Shown: positions 1 to 9,419 of the stretch, in pieces
Numbering within the stretch: position 1 is the stretch's first letter
How the letters are laid out: each line of letters begins with the position of its first letter
DNA from: Hydrogenophaga sp. IBVHS1
GTDB lineage: Bacteria > Pseudomonadota > Gammaproteobacteria > Burkholderiales > Burkholderiaceae_C
NCBI RefSeq assembly: GCF_002127265.1
Contig: NZ_NFUU01000001.1
Location: forward strand, 682,001 to 746,000
Direction: 5' to 3'
Length of the DNA stretch: 64,000 nt
Program-made: the position numbers and the translations under genes
Notes under the pieces: model-generated
What the model was told of the DNA's origin: nothing
Databases searched by the model: none
Seen by the model: only the letters and a program-made list of their open reading frames with translations

Positions 1-257
1 TGCCCGAAGGAAGACACGGGGTAACGCCCGGCGATGGAAACCACGCCATTCACCTCGTCGCGCTCGATCACGTACTCGTCCCCACGCAGTTCGAAATAGG
101 CCACGCGGTTGGCGTGGAGGACTTTGCACAGCATCTGGCTGGCGGTGCCCTGGATTTCCACAGGGTCGGCCAGAGGCCGCAGCGCGTCTTTGAGAGCGAG
201 CAGATGGGCGTGGCTGGACCGGGCGGTGGGTAGGTAGGCCACAGGGTTGGCGGTCAT
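1..257 (-). CDS. GAF-domain signalling protein, N-terminal part (runs off the left edge)
   Basis: The reverse strand reads an open frame from ATG at 257 to the window edge, about 85 residues with no stop. The visible part (LRPLADPVEIQGTASQML, then NRVAYFELRGDEYVIERD) looks like the start of a GAF sensor domain, as found at the N-terminus of histidine kinases and diguanylate cyclases. The output domain lies outside the window, so the full function cannot be given. The 292 bp between this start and katE hold no gene I can support and must carry both divergent promoters. Confidence 0.7.
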   Translation of the reverse strand, partial: MTANPVAYLPTARSSHAHLLALKDALRPLADPVEIQGTASQMLCKVLHANRVAYFELRGDEYVIERDEVNGVVSIAGRYPVSSFG

Positions 258-549
258 GGGCACCTTTCTTCCTGGGGAGCAGGCCACCTTCCCGGCAATC
301 GGCGTGCCTGCTGCTCCAGCCCCTGTGCCTCGGGAAGGCGAGGTCGCGCAACCACTTTCAGTCATTCTTGCCGCAGATTCCGCCATCGCTGGGTGCAAGC
401 CCCTTCGTTGATGGTCCTGCCACCCGCCCGATCGGGCACGCGCATTGCCGAAGAGGGTGGCGTCCGACCGCGTGACCAGCGCGGTAACGATGCCAGCCGC
501 CTGAATGCAGGTGGTTGGGAGCACTTTTCTTCGCATCGGAAAACTCACC

Positions 550-2937
550 ATGGCCAAATCAAAGAACCCCACGCGCAGCGATTCACCCGCTGCCGCCCGC
601 AACACCGACAGCGCGCCTTCCCAGGTGAAGGCCGCCGACGACACCGCCTCGCAACAGGCGGTGCAGACCCACGACATGGTGGCCGGCATGCCCTTCAACG
701 CCGGCAAGGCGGGTGAACACGGGTTCGACAACGGACTGCACCCCCAGCCCGGGGCCACGGTGGAGCCGGCATCGCGCCTGCCCACCGGCAGCACGCTGTC
801 GGAAGAAAACGTGTCTGCCAAAACCGGCACCCAGGCCGCCGAAGGCGTGAACTGGACCATCGAGGCGCTAGACCGCGTGCGGGTGGATTCATCGGGCCAG
901 AGGCTCACCACCAACCAGGGTGTGCCGATTGCAGACAACCAGAATTCACTGAAGTACGGGGTGCGCGGCCCCGTATTGCTGGAAGATTTCATCCTGCGCG
1001 AGAAACTCACGCACTTCGACCACGAGCGCATTCCAGAGCGCATCGTGCACGCGCGTGGCTCGGCAGCGCATGGCTTCTTCGAGTGTTACGAGCCGCTGAC
1101 CGACATCACCAGGGCCTCCGTGTTCAAGGAGGCCGGCAAGATCACGCCGGTGTTCGTGCGCTTCTCCACCGTGCAGGGCGAACGCGGCTCGAAAGACACC
1201 GCGCGCGATGTGCGCGGCTTCGCCGTGAAGTTCTACACCGACGAAGGCAACTGGGACCTGGTGGGCAACAACATGCCGGTGTTCTTCATTCAGGACGCCA
1301 TGAAATTCCCGGACCTGGTGCACGCCGTCAAACCCGAGCCGCACAACGGCATGCCGCAGGCCGGCAGCGCGCACGACACCTTCTGGGATTTTGTTTCGCT
1401 CATGCCCGAGTCCACCCACATGCTGATGTGGGCCATGTCCGACCGGGGCATTCCGCGCAGCTATGCCACCATGCAGGGCTTTGGCGTGCACACCTTCCGC
1501 ATGGTCAATGCCGAAGGCGAATCGGTGTTTGTGAAGTTCCACTGGAACCCGGTGTACGGCACGCATTCGCTGGTGTGGGACGAGGCCGTGAAGATCTCCG
1601 GCGCCGACCCGGACTACCACCGCCGCGACTTGTGGGAACGCATCGAAGCCGGTGCCTACCCCGAATGGGAACTGGGCCTGCAGGTGTTCACCGAAGAGCA
1701 GGCAGACCAGTTCAGCTTTGACATTCTCGACGCCACCAAGCTGATCCCGGAAGAGCTGGTGCCGGTGCGGCCGGTGGGGCGCATGGTGCTGAACCGCAAC
1801 CCCGACAACTTCTTTGCAGAAACCGAGCAGGTCGCTTTCTGCACCGCGCACATCGTGCCCGGGCTCGATTTCTCCAACGACCCCCTGCTGGCCGGTCGGA
1901 TTCACTCGTATGTCGACACGCAGATCACCCGCCTGGGTGGGCCTAACTTCCACGAGATTCCGATCAATTCACCGCTGGCCCCGGTGCACAACAACCAGCG
2001 CGATGGCATGCACCGCCAGGCCATTCCGCGTGGTCGTGTGAGCTACGAACCCAACTCCCTGGGCGGTGGCTGTCCCTTCCAGGCTGGCGCGCAACAGGGC
2101 TTTGTGTCCGTGCCCGCGCGCATTCAGGCCAAGGAAGAGCAGGGCAAGGTGCGCGCCAAACCCGAGAAGTTTGCCGACCACTACACCCAGGCCACGCTGT
2201 TCTTTGAAAGCCAGAGCCCGGTGGAGCAGGCCCACATTGCGGCTGCGTTCCGCTTCGAGCTGTCCAAGGTCACGGTGCCCGCCATTCGAGAACGCATGGT
2301 GGCCTCGCTGCGCAATGCCTCTGAAGCACTCGCCCAGCAGGTGGCCCAGGGGCTGGGCATGGCGGTGTTGCCCGACGCCATGCCGCGTGCGCTGGAGAAC
2401 CCCACCATGCCCGAAGTCACCCGATCGCCCACCTTGTCGCTGCTGGCCCGGCCTGGCGATGGCTCCATCAAGGGGCGCAAGGTTGCGCTGCTTGTGGCCG
2501 ACGGCGCAAATGGCCAGAGCGCGATGAACGTGCACGCCGCGCTGTTCGCCGAAGGCGCGGTGCCGCGCTTCGTGGGTCCGCGCATCGGTCCCGTCAAGAC
2601 ATCGGACGGGGTGGCGATCGACGCCGATGCCTCGCTGGAAAACGAGCCCGGCTTCCTGTTCGATGCACTGGTGCTGCCCGATGGCGATGGCGTGGCCGAC
2701 GCGCTGGCGAAGGACGGCCACACGCTGGAGTTCATCCGCGATCAGCACCGCCACTGCAAAGCTATTCTGGTGATGCCGGCTTCCGACGCGCTGTTGCAGG
2801 CGGCGGGCGTGGCGCCCACCTTGCCATCGGGTGAGGCCGATCCCGGCATCGTGCAGGGCACGGATGTGGACGCGTTCATCGACGCGATGGCCAAGCACCG
2901 CCACTTCGAGCGGGAGACGGACCCGCCGATGGTTTAG
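550..2937 (+). CDS. katE: Large-subunit catalase, HPII type
   Basis: Haem catalase that dismutates hydrogen peroxide in the cytoplasm. The 795 residues match the large-subunit (clade 2) class: a polar N-terminal extension of about 120 residues, the catalase core, and a C-terminal flavodoxin/DJ-1-like domain (about 650-790). Visible core motifs are the distal histidine in [10 protein letters not shown] (about H167), the substrate-channel stretch [20 protein letters not shown], and the proximal haem-ligand tyrosine in [11 protein letters not shown] (about Y454). An in-frame ATG lies 45 bp upstream at 505. I prefer 550 because MAKSKNPTR resembles the usual start and the upstream residues do not. 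Unlike many stress catalases it has no linked oxyR. Confidence 0.95.
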   Translation: MAKSKNPTRSDSPAAARNTDSAPSQVKAADDTASQQAVQTHDMVAGMPFNAGKAGEHGFDNGLHPQPGATVEPASRLPTGSTLSEENVSAKTGTQAAEGVNWTIEALDRVRVDSSGQRLTTNQGVPIADNQNSLKYGVRGPVLLEDFILREKLTHFDHERIPERIVHARGSAAHGFFECYEPLTDITRASVFKEAGKITPVFVRFSTVQGERGSKDTARDVRGFAVKFYTDEGNWDLVGNNMPVFFIQDAMKFPDLVHAVKPEPHNGMPQAGSAHDTFWDFVSLMPESTHMLMWAMSDRGIPRSYATMQGFGVHTFRMVNAEGESVFVKFHWNPVYGTHSLVWDEAVKISGADPDYHRRDLWERIEAGAYPEWELGLQVFTEEQADQFSFDILDATKLIPEELVPVRPVGRMVLNRNPDNFFAETEQVAFCTAHIVPGLDFSNDPLLAGRIHSYVDTQITRLGGPNFHEIPINSPLAPVHNNQRDGMHRQAIPRGRVSYEPNSLGGGCPFQAGAQQGFVSVPARIQAKEEQGKVRAKPEKFADHYTQATLFFESQSPVEQAHIAAAFRFELSKVTVPAIRERMVASLRNASEALAQQVAQGLGMAVLPDAMPRALENPTMPEVTRSPTLSLLARPGDGSIKGRKVALLVADGANGQSAMNVHAALFAEGAVPRFVGPRIGPVKTSDGVAIDADASLENEPGFLFDALVLPDGDGVADALAKDGHTLEFIRDQHRHCKAILVMPASDALLQAAGVAPTLPSGEADPGIVQGTDVDAFIDAMAKHRHFERETDPPMV

Positions 2938-2970
2938 CGACACATCGAACTTGCGGCCTAGAATTTGTTC

Positions 2971-3753
2971 ATGCCGCAAGATCGAGTTGTCATTGGTGCC
3001 AGTCGGAACGTGCTGGTGGAACGTGTGCGTTGGCATGAAGCGGCGCCCCAATGGAGCCCCCTGTATCGCACGCCAACCCGCAGGGTGGTCTTGCCGGGAA
3101 GTGGAGCTGCGCAACTCCGCAGCGGCGATAGCGAAGTGCTGATCGACGGCCTGACTGCCTTTGGCCTTGCAGAAGCGATTCCCTATCAGATCAAGCCAGA
3201 GCAAGGATCGAATGGCCGAGCCGGTGTGGTGGTGAGTGCAACCGCCAGACACTGCGTGAAGGTGCCCACCGAACCGCAAGCTTGGCTGTTGCCCCCTTCC
3301 GCTTTGTTTCACCTGAGGCTCCACTGGCTCAATCTCGAAGCGGGTAGAACCCTGGCAGCGCAAACCGTTGGCATAGTCGACTCCGCATTCAGGTCCGCGG
3401 TCCTTTTGCATCCGAGTCGTGCGTGCGTTGGGCACGTATCGCGCGCGCGAAGCCTCCTGATGCGTGAGCGAGGCGACCGTGTGACGGTTCAGGATGTCTG
3501 CGATGCGGTCCATGTTTCTCCTTCCCACTTGGCGCGTTCGTTCCGACGACACGTTGGAGTGAGCCTGCACGAATACCGACAGCGTTTGCGTCTTTGCGTG
3601 GCATTGGACCGGCTTGAGGCGGGCGAGAATGATCTTGCCGGACTCGCTCACGATCTGGGGTTTTGTCACCAGAGTCATTTTGGCCATGCGTTTCGAACGG
3701 AAGTGGGACTGACGCCTGCCCAGGCGCGCCAAGCTTTCAGGAACGCCCGCTAA
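2971..3753 (+). CDS. AraC-family transcriptional regulator
   Basis: 260-residue regulator. The N-terminal half is a cupin-like ligand domain (VLPGSGAAQLRSGDSEVLIDGLTAF). The last 100 residues form a double helix-turn-helix of AraC type: VTVQDVCDAVHVSPSHLARSF, then DLAGLAHDLGFCHQSHFGHAF and GLTPAQARQ. The ATG at 2971 is preceded in frame by a TTG at 2965. ATG is chosen as the more usual codon. The gene sits 33 bp after katE on the same strand and could control katE or the EamA gene that follows. The target and ligand are unknown. Confidence 0.85.
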   Translation: MPQDRVVIGASRNVLVERVRWHEAAPQWSPLYRTPTRRVVLPGSGAAQLRSGDSEVLIDGLTAFGLAEAIPYQIKPEQGSNGRAGVVVSATARHCVKVPTEPQAWLLPPSALFHLRLHWLNLEAGRTLAAQTVGIVDSAFRSAVLLHPSRACVGHVSRARSLLMRERGDRVTVQDVCDAVHVSPSHLARSFRRHVGVSLHEYRQRLRLCVALDRLEAGENDLAGLAHDLGFCHQSHFGHAFRTEVGLTPAQARQAFRNAR

Positions 3754-3805
3754 CTGAGCAGGATTTTGATATTCGCCGGGGTTGTCTCGTCGCAGACTCC
3801 CGGCG

Positions 3806-4693
3806 ATGAATTGCAGATATCTCCTGGGCCTGTTCGCCGCCTTTGCTGCCGCCGTGATCGGTGCTGGCTGGCAGATCGCTTCCCGGCACGGCGTCACCAC
3901 CACGCTTGGCCCCATGGAACTGGCGGTGCTGCGCTACGCCATCCCAGCGTGTCTGCTCGGTCCGATTCTGTTTCGAACCCCATGGCCAGCAAACCTGACC
4001 TGGAGAGCGGTGGCCCTGCTCGTCGCTTGTGGGGGATTGCCATTCGGTTTGCTCGTCCTGGCAGGTGCGCAGTTTGCTCCCGCCGCGCATGTCGGCGTGT
4101 TCATGGCCGGCACGATGCCCTTGTTCACCGCCTTGGTGTGCCGGTTCGTGCTCGATGAGCGTGTGCAGGGCTTGCAGTGGCTGGGGCTGACTTTGGTGGC
4201 GATAGGCGTGTTTTCGCTGGGAGCGTCCAGCCTGCGCGCTGGCGTGGCGGGAAGCTGGCGGGGTGATTTGCTGTTCATGGTGGCTGCTGCGCTGTGGGCG
4301 ATTTACACGGTGGCGTTTCGCCGCAGCGGTCTGAATGCACTGCAGGGCGCGGCGCTCGTCAACACCGGGTCGGCTTTGTTCCTCGTTGTCCCACTCGCGG
4401 TGTGGGGTGCGCCTTTGTTGTTCACAGCGCCCCTCCACGATGTGTTGCTGCAAGTACTTTGGCAGGGAGTGATCGCCGGCGTTCTGGGTTTGGTGACGTA
4501 CTCGGTGGCCATAGCGCGCCTCGGCGCGGCTCGAGCCTCATTGTCTGCGGCGCTGGTGCCGCCCATGACGGCTGTGGGTGCGGCGCGCCTGCTGGGTGAG
4601 GAGCTGGGCTGGGTAACCGCATCGACATCCTTGCTGGTGGCGATCGGCATTGCCTTCGCCAGCGCACCACGTGCAAGCGGCGGTCCGCGATGA
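3806..4693 (+). CDS. EamA/DMT-family inner-membrane exporter
   Basis: 295-residue protein with about ten hydrophobic segments in two repeats of five, the layout of EamA (drug/metabolite transporter) permeases such as RhtA or YdcZ relatives. The first EamA repeat ends near LGLTLVAIGVFSLG and the second near EELGWVTASTSLLVAIGIAFA. Such proteins usually export amino acids, metabolites or drugs; the substrate cannot be read here. A TTG at 3782 is in frame upstream, but the first hydrophobic segment starts right after ATG 3806. The stop codon region overlaps an alternative start of the next gene, so the two are probably cotranscribed. Confidence 0.88.
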   Translation: MNCRYLLGLFAAFAAAVIGAGWQIASRHGVTTTLGPMELAVLRYAIPACLLGPILFRTPWPANLTWRAVALLVACGGLPFGLLVLAGAQFAPAAHVGVFMAGTMPLFTALVCRFVLDERVQGLQWLGLTLVAIGVFSLGASSLRAGVAGSWRGDLLFMVAAALWAIYTVAFRRSGLNALQGAALVNTGSALFLVVPLAVWGAPLLFTAPLHDVLLQVLWQGVIAGVLGLVTYSVAIARLGAARASLSAALVPPMTAVGAARLLGEELGWVTASTSLLVAIGIAFASAPRASGGPR

Positions 4694-4740
4694 CGCGTTT
4701 TTCCTATACGCCGGCCATCCGCTCAGCTAACTTCGCTGGC

Positions 4741-5064
4741 ATGAAACCCAGACATCTGCTTGCAGCCATTGCCGTCGTTGGCCTCCTGCTCCCCTGGTTC
4801 TACAACCTGCAGTACTTTGCCCATGGCGGGAGCGTGCTGCCTGGCGTGTTCTTCCAGCACGCCTTCGCCAATCCGCTTGCCACCGCCATCACGTTCGACG
4901 TGTACCTGGCCGCCATCGCGTTCAGCGTCGGCGTGGGCATGGACCGCGCGGCGGGTGGGTTGCGGTGGTGGGCGATTCCCCTCACGTTTCTGGTGGGTCT
5001 GTCTTTTGCGCTGCCGGGCTACCTGTGGTGGCGGTTGGGGCGGGGCGCTGGTGCGGTGCGCTGA
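4741..5064 (+). CDS. DUF2834-family small membrane protein
   Basis: 107-residue protein with three hydrophobic helices: LLAAIAVVGLLLPWFYNL, then ITFDVYLAAIAFSVGVGM, then WAIPLTFLVGLSFALPGYLWW. The order and the FDVYLAAIAFSV stretch match DUF2834 proteins, whose function is not known. An ATG at 4690 overlapping the stop of the EamA gene is in frame. I chose 4741 because MKPRHLLA matches the normal short N-terminus of the family. The 3' end overlaps the start of a short AraC-like frame. Confidence 0.75.
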   Translation: MKPRHLLAAIAVVGLLLPWFYNLQYFAHGGSVLPGVFFQHAFANPLATAITFDVYLAAIAFSVGVGMDRAAGGLRWWAIPLTFLVGLSFALPGYLWWRLGRGAGAVR

Positions 5065-5407
5065 AAGCTGGCGGGGCAGGCAGCGGCGGGCGCTGCTGCT
5101 GCAAGTGCAGCGCCATGTGGAGCAACACGCTGCCGACGCCGAGTTGACGCCCGCCACCGTGGCTGCTGCCTTCGGCCTCTCGGTGCGTTCCCTGCATGCG
5201 CTGTTCACGCTGTCGGACTGCAGCTTCCAGCAGTTCCTCACCCGCACCCGCCTGCACCACGCACATGCCTTGCTGCGCGACCCGCATGCCCAACACCTGG
5301 ACACCGCCAGCATCGGCTTCACCGCCGGCTTCGGCGAGGTGTCCACCTTCTACCGGCGCTTCAAGCAGCGCTATGGCGTCACACCGGGCGCCTGCCGCTT
5401 GGCGTGA
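5051..5407 (+). CDS. AraC-type DNA-binding domain without a sensor domain
   Basis: About 118 residues that are almost entirely an AraC double helix-turn-helix: LTPATVAAAFGLSVRSLHALF, then TASIGFTAGFGEVSTFYRRFK, ending YGVTPGACRLA. The N-terminal ligand domain found in full AraC regulators is missing. Upstream in this frame lies only the overlapping DUF2834 gene. The start is uncertain: a GTG at 5051 inside the DUF2834 gene is the best I can see. It may be a working domain-only regulator or the 3' remnant of a truncated gene. A further AraC gene follows 26 bp downstream. Confidence 0.55.
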   Translation: MRCAESWRGRQRRALLLQVQRHVEQHAADAELTPATVAAAFGLSVRSLHALFTLSDCSFQQFLTRTRLHHAHALLRDPHAQHLDTASIGFTAGFGEVSTFYRRFKQRYGVTPGACRLA

Positions 5408-5433
5408 CGCGCGGGCGTTCGTAAGATGTCGCG

Positions 5434-6252
5434 ATGCTGCAGGTCTTCGCCGTCCCTCATCCGCTGTCGCAATGGCTCGATGGCGCGGTGATCATTCGCA
5501 TGGGCGCTGACCAGCACGAGTCGCGTTTCCCGGCCATGCCACGCGCCATGCTGACGATGCACCTGACGCGCACCGAACCCGATGCGCGGTGGTCCATTGC
5601 GCAGGCCGCCTCCTTTCACACCCTCACCACCGAGCCCACGGCGTACGCCCACGCGGGCGGCATCACGGCACTGGGCCTGATCGTGCGGCCCGCTGCGGCG
5701 GCCTGTCTGCTTCACCCAGTGTGCGGCGCCGCCACCAACACCGCCTTGCCTTGGAGCAGCGTGGTGGGCGAAGCTGAAGCAGCGCGGCTGGCGGAGGAAC
5801 TCGGCCCGCTGGACAACGAGTGGGCCTGCCTGCACGCGCTGACGGCAAGCTTCAGCCGCGCCATGCACAGCGTTTCCGCTGAACAGTGGCAGCAGGCCGA
5901 GCAACTGTGTGAAGCGTTGGGACGCCTGGGCGCGCAGGCTGGCGTGGCGCTGGGCATTGGCCCCCGCCAGCTGGAACGGCGCTGCCGGAGCGTGCTGGGC
6001 ATCTCACCCAAACACTTCGAGCGGCTGGAGCGCTTTCATCGAGCGCTCACAGCCGTGGTCACGCAGGATGACGCTTCGCTCGCGCAGGAGTCGATCGACG
6101 CCGGCTACTACGACCAGTCGCACCTGGCGCTGGATGCGCGGCAACTGGGTGGCGCGAGTGTGCTGCAGATGACATCGCAGGCTGCGGCTGACAGGCCTTG
6201 GTGGGCGTTGTCCACGCCGAAGGCTTTGCAGACTGCGCGTGAGGATCTCTAG
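5434..6252 (+). CDS. AraC-family regulator with DUF6597-like N-terminal domain
   Basis: 272-residue regulator. The N-terminal half (about 1-140, GGITALGLIVRPAAAACLL) resembles the beta-rich DUF6597 input domain. The C-terminal half carries the AraC helix-turn-helix: GALGIGPRQLERRCRSVLGIS-like first motif, then SLAQESIDAGYYDQSHLALD. The second helix pair is degenerate compared with the usual GFADQSHF. The ATG at 5434 is the first in frame. It ends 87 bp before the RdhA-like gene, also on the plus strand, which makes that gene a plausible target. Confidence 0.8.
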   Translation: MLQVFAVPHPLSQWLDGAVIIRMGADQHESRFPAMPRAMLTMHLTRTEPDARWSIAQAASFHTLTTEPTAYAHAGGITALGLIVRPAAAACLLHPVCGAATNTALPWSSVVGEAEAARLAEELGPLDNEWACLHALTASFSRAMHSVSAEQWQQAEQLCEALGRLGAQAGVALGIGPRQLERRCRSVLGISPKHFERLERFHRALTAVVTQDDASLAQESIDAGYYDQSHLALDARQLGGASVLQMTSQAAADRPWWALSTPKALQTAREDL

Positions 6253-6339
6253 CCGTTGGCACCGATGCCAGTCGGATGAGTTCGGTCGCCAGACGCGGGG
6301 CGCTTGATATATTGCGACCTCCCCCCAGAAGGAGGCTTC

Positions 6340-8445
6340 ATGCCCCGTCTCTTCTCCAACCGAGATCGCCACTTCGATCTCGGCGTGTTGCCCACCGAGC
6401 TGCTGCCGCGTGCTGCGGTGGAGCCCGCAGCGGGCGTGCGTCAACCAGATGACGCGATGCCGCCCGGCGCCGACTCGGTGCTGGGCGCGCTGCCTGAATA
6501 CAGAGCGCTGTTTCAGGCTCACCTGGATGGGCCGGTTGCGCCTGCGCGCGCGCCGGTGCCGGATGACCTGGAAACCCGTGCGCGCAACCTCAAGGCGTCT
6601 GCGTACTTTCTGGAATGCACGCTCGCCGGTGTCTGTGAAATCCATCCGCAGGACTGGTTGCAACCAACCTCTTCACCGCACAGCCATGCGTTCGTGTTCC
6701 TGGTGGAGTTCAGCCGCGAGCCGAAGCCTGGCGAGCCGGGCGCCGAATGGATCGTGGGCACCCACGCCGAACGCACTGACCTGCGTTGCGCCGAGGTGGC
6801 GGCGGTGATGGCGGGCTACATCCGCGCGCTGGGCTGGTCGGCGCGCGGGCACGTGGCCGGCCATACCGATCTCGATCTGGCTGCACTGGCCCAGCGCGCT
6901 GGCGTGGCCAAAGCGGTTGATGGCGTGCTGGCCATGCCGTTTTCCAAACGCGGCTTTCGCGTGGGTGTGGTCACCTCCGACTATGCCGTGGCGGTGGACC
7001 AGCCCATCGCACCGGATGCGTCCCTGGCCTGGCCGGACTCCGACACCTACATGGGCGCCCTCGGCACGCGGCCTGGCTTTGAGGACGATGAACTCGCGCG
7101 GCGGCCGGTGCACATGGGCCGCTACGAGATGGAGCGCATCCGCCGGGTGGACGAGCCCACCACGTTGCTGCTGCGCGACGAGATTCGCCGCGTGCCCAAG
7201 CGCGCCGATCTGTTCACCCGCGCGCTGGCCGGCGACCTGGGCGAAAAGGCCCGGATCGAGCGCACCCGCTTTGCCGTGAAGCACCCGCTGGCCTTTGCCA
7301 TGACGCCATTGATCCGCGCACTGGTGCCCCTGCAGGGCACGCGCGAACCGCTGCAGCCCACCGGCCTGGGCGGTGATCTGTCGGACCCGCAGCGCAACGC
7401 AGACGCCATCAAGGCCCTGGCCCATGTGCTGGGCGCTGATCTGGTGGGCATCTGCAAAGCCGAGCCGTGGATGTACTACTCCCACGACGAAGTGGAAGGG
7501 CGCCCGATCGGGCCCTACCACCGGTACGCCGTGGTGATGCTGATGGACCAGGGCTTCGAGACCATGGAAGGCGCCTCCGGGGATGACTGGATCTCGGGCG
7601 CGCAATCGATGCGCGCCTACCTGCGCGGCGCCACCATGGCGGGCGTGATGGCCGCCCATGTGCGGCGCATGGGGTATTCAGCGCGCGCGCACTCCAACGC
7701 CCATTCCGAGCTGCTGCACCTGCCCGCCGTGTTGATGGCTGGCCTGGGTGAACTCTCCCGCATCGGCGAGTTGATCCTCAACCCATTTATTGGCCCGCGT
7801 TCCAAGTCTGTATTGATCACGACCGACCTGCCGCTGGTGGTGGACAAGCCGATCGACTTCGGCCTGCAGGCCATGTGCAACCTGTGCATGAAGTGCGCGC
7901 GCGAGTGCCCTTGCAATGCCATCCCGTTCGGCCCCAAGGTGATGTTCAACGGCTACGAGATCTGGAAACCCGACGTGGAGAAATGCGGAAAGTACCGGCT
8001 GACGAACATGAAGGGTTCCGCCTGCGGCCGCTGCATGAAAACCTGCCCCTACAACCGCGAAGACCTGGTCGAATCCGAGCGGCTGCTGTGGTTGTCCATT
8101 GAAGTGCCTTCCTCGCGCCGCCAGCTCATCGAGCACGACGACGCCACCGGCGGCGGCCAGCGCAACGCGGTCAAACGCTGGTGGTTCGATCTGGAGATCG
8201 TGGACGGCATCGCCGTGAAGCCACCCGGCGGCGTGAACGAGCGCGACCTCGACCCGTCGCGCACCGACAAGCTGGCGCGTGCGCAAAAGCTCGCCTTCTT
8301 TCCACCTGAGCTGCAGCCTCCGGGCGGCACCACCCTGCAAACCGTTGCGCCGCTGGATCGCGCGGCGGGCCTGGGGGCTTACGCGGCGGCCGAGTCGCCG
8401 CTGGCGGCGCGCCGGCGGCGGGGCAGGGGCGTGCCAGAGAAATAA
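6340..8445 (+). CDS. RdhA-like (reductive dehalogenase family) 4Fe-4S protein, cytosolic
   Basis: 701 residues. The C-terminal half has the RdhA core: a cobalamin-domain-like region (ALAHVLGADLVGICKAEPWMYYSH), the family stretch VLMAGLGELSRIGELILNPFIGPR, TDLPLVVDKP, then two iron-sulfur motifs, CNLCMKCARECP (about 513-524) and CGK followed by CGRCMKTCPYN (about 549-571). The N-terminal half looks like a degenerate copy of the same fold (ARNLKASAYFLECTLAGVCEI, ALGWSARGHVAGHTDLDLAAL), so the protein seems duplicated. There is no Tat signal and no RdhB anchor gene nearby, as in the soluble catabolic NpRdhA/BhbA group, but the C-terminal ferredoxin-reductase domain of that group is absent. ATG 6340 follows a strong GGAGG. 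Whether it dehalogenates is unknown. Confidence 0.75.
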   Translation: MPRLFSNRDRHFDLGVLPTELLPRAAVEPAAGVRQPDDAMPPGADSVLGALPEYRALFQAHLDGPVAPARAPVPDDLETRARNLKASAYFLECTLAGVCEIHPQDWLQPTSSPHSHAFVFLVEFSREPKPGEPGAEWIVGTHAERTDLRCAEVAAVMAGYIRALGWSARGHVAGHTDLDLAALAQRAGVAKAVDGVLAMPFSKRGFRVGVVTSDYAVAVDQPIAPDASLAWPDSDTYMGALGTRPGFEDDELARRPVHMGRYEMERIRRVDEPTTLLLRDEIRRVPKRADLFTRALAGDLGEKARIERTRFAVKHPLAFAMTPLIRALVPLQGTREPLQPTGLGGDLSDPQRNADAIKALAHVLGADLVGICKAEPWMYYSHDEVEGRPIGPYHRYAVVMLMDQGFETMEGASGDDWISGAQSMRAYLRGATMAGVMAAHVRRMGYSARAHSNAHSELLHLPAVLMAGLGELSRIGELILNPFIGPRSKSVLITTDLPLVVDKPIDFGLQAMCNLCMKCARECPCNAIPFGPKVMFNGYEIWKPDVEKCGKYRLTNMKGSACGRCMKTCPYNREDLVESERLLWLSIEVPSSRRQLIEHDDATGGGQRNAVKRWWFDLEIVDGIAVKPPGGVNERDLDPSRTDKLARAQKLAFFPPELQPPGGTTLQTVAPLDRAAGLGAYAAAESPLAARRRRGRGVPEK

Positions 8446-8496
8446 GACTAGCCGGAGCAGCGCACCACGGAGCGGCTGAAGACCACGTGGTACCTG
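8446..8496 (-). pseudogene. Duplicated 3' end of the lipoprotein gene (51-bp repeat copy 1)
   Basis: This 51-bp stretch matches 9885-9935 at 49 of 51 positions, in the same orientation. On the minus strand it encodes RYHVVFSRSVVRCSG followed by stop, against RYHVVFSRYLVRCSG at the end of the lipoprotein gene at 9887. Beyond the repeat the sequence diverges completely. It is best read as a leftover fragment of a second copy of that gene. It begins directly at the stop codon of the RdhA-like gene. Confidence 0.75.
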
Positions 8497-8574
8497 CCCG
8501 CGACCGAGCCTTGTACGCCCACAGGTGGTGCGGTATGGAGATGCGGGCCAGCGGTCTGTCTGCTCCCCTCCAGT

Positions 8575-9279
8575 TCAGGCGACTTCGGCTTGCGGTTTCG
8601 CCGCCCGCGCAAACGCCAGGAGCTCGTGCGTCCACGCGGTGAACCAGGCGTACACCTTGTCTACTCGCTCCAGCGCGTCGCGCCGCTGCGCGTCATCCAG
8701 GGCGATGAGTGCCAGTTCGGCGTGATCGTTGTTCATTGCGTGGCCTGACTCCAGGTTGAAATGGAACTCGCCGCAATAGCGCAGCTCGACGCCAGTCTCC
8801 TTCTGGTACTGCGTGGCAATGCGCGAGGTGAGCTCGAACAGCACGTTCCCGGTTTCCTCGATCGCCTCGATGATGGCCAGGCGGACCACCGGCTCGGCGC
8901 CCCAGATCAGGTGGGCCAGGCGATGCGCCAGCAGCCGGTTCTGGATCGTCGCATCGCTGTAGAGAAAGCGCAGCGTTTCCCCGGGCGCTTGCCGCGTCCC
9001 GTCGTGGCCCAGCTTGGCATAGTCCTCGAGGTACCAGGGCCAGTGGTGATCATCCTCGTAGGTGTGGGCGTTGATCATCTTGAGGTAGGGGTCCTCGGTT
9101 GGCTCCTCGCGCAGCACCAGGCGATTGAGGTCGCCGAAACTCATGATGAAGGACGCCATGCAGGGGAAAAAGGCGAGCCGGTCGCGAGCCGGGATGCCCT
9201 CGTCGCGCAGGAAGTCGAAGAAAGGCAGCTGCGCGTACTCGCGCTTGAGCAGGAAGATGTGCTTGAGGACAGGTTTCAT
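8575..9279 (-). CDS. Heme-oxygenase-fold-like protein, possible diiron enzyme
   Basis: 234-residue, mostly helical protein that I do not recognise by name. It has well-placed metal-ligand candidates: E75/H78/H79 in TYEDDHHWPW, E141/E142 in IEETGNVLFEL, H173 and E177 in EFHFNLESGH, and D185/H186 in NNDHAEL. This E..H, E, H...E, D-H pattern resembles the heme-oxygenase-like diiron oxidase and TenA-like superfamily. The enzyme activity is not known. ATG 9279 is the first in frame. The gene stands alone between two pieces of decayed DNA, inside the pair of 51-bp repeats. Confidence 0.6.
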   Translation of the reverse strand: MKPVLKHIFLLKREYAQLPFFDFLRDEGIPARDRLAFFPCMASFIMSFGDLNRLVLREEPTEDPYLKMINAHTYEDDHHWPWYLEDYAKLGHDGTRQAPGETLRFLYSDATIQNRLLAHRLAHLIWGAEPVVRLAIIEAIEETGNVLFELTSRIATQYQKETGVELRYCGEFHFNLESGHAMNNDHAELALIALDDAQRRDALERVDKVYAWFTAWTHELLAFARAAKPQAEVA

Positions 9280-9419
9280 GGGAGGCTGAAAAAAAGGAGT
9301 TGGTTGCAGCGTTCGATCAGGTTGAGCAGGAAGCTGCTCTTCCCGTCACGTCGCACGGGGCGTGCAGACAGTGCATGCCAATGTATGCAGCGGGCCTTCT
9401 TGCGGCCACGTGAAATTCG

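Noticed and set aside
1969-3915. Open frame of 648 codons on the minus strand
   Set aside because: Antisense to katE and the AraC gene, no recognisable motif, and the composition of an antisense frame.
4690-4740. Start of the DUF2834 gene at ATG 4690
   Set aside because: The extra 17 residues are polar and unlike the family; 4741 gives the normal N-terminus. The overlap with the EamA stop is probably accidental.
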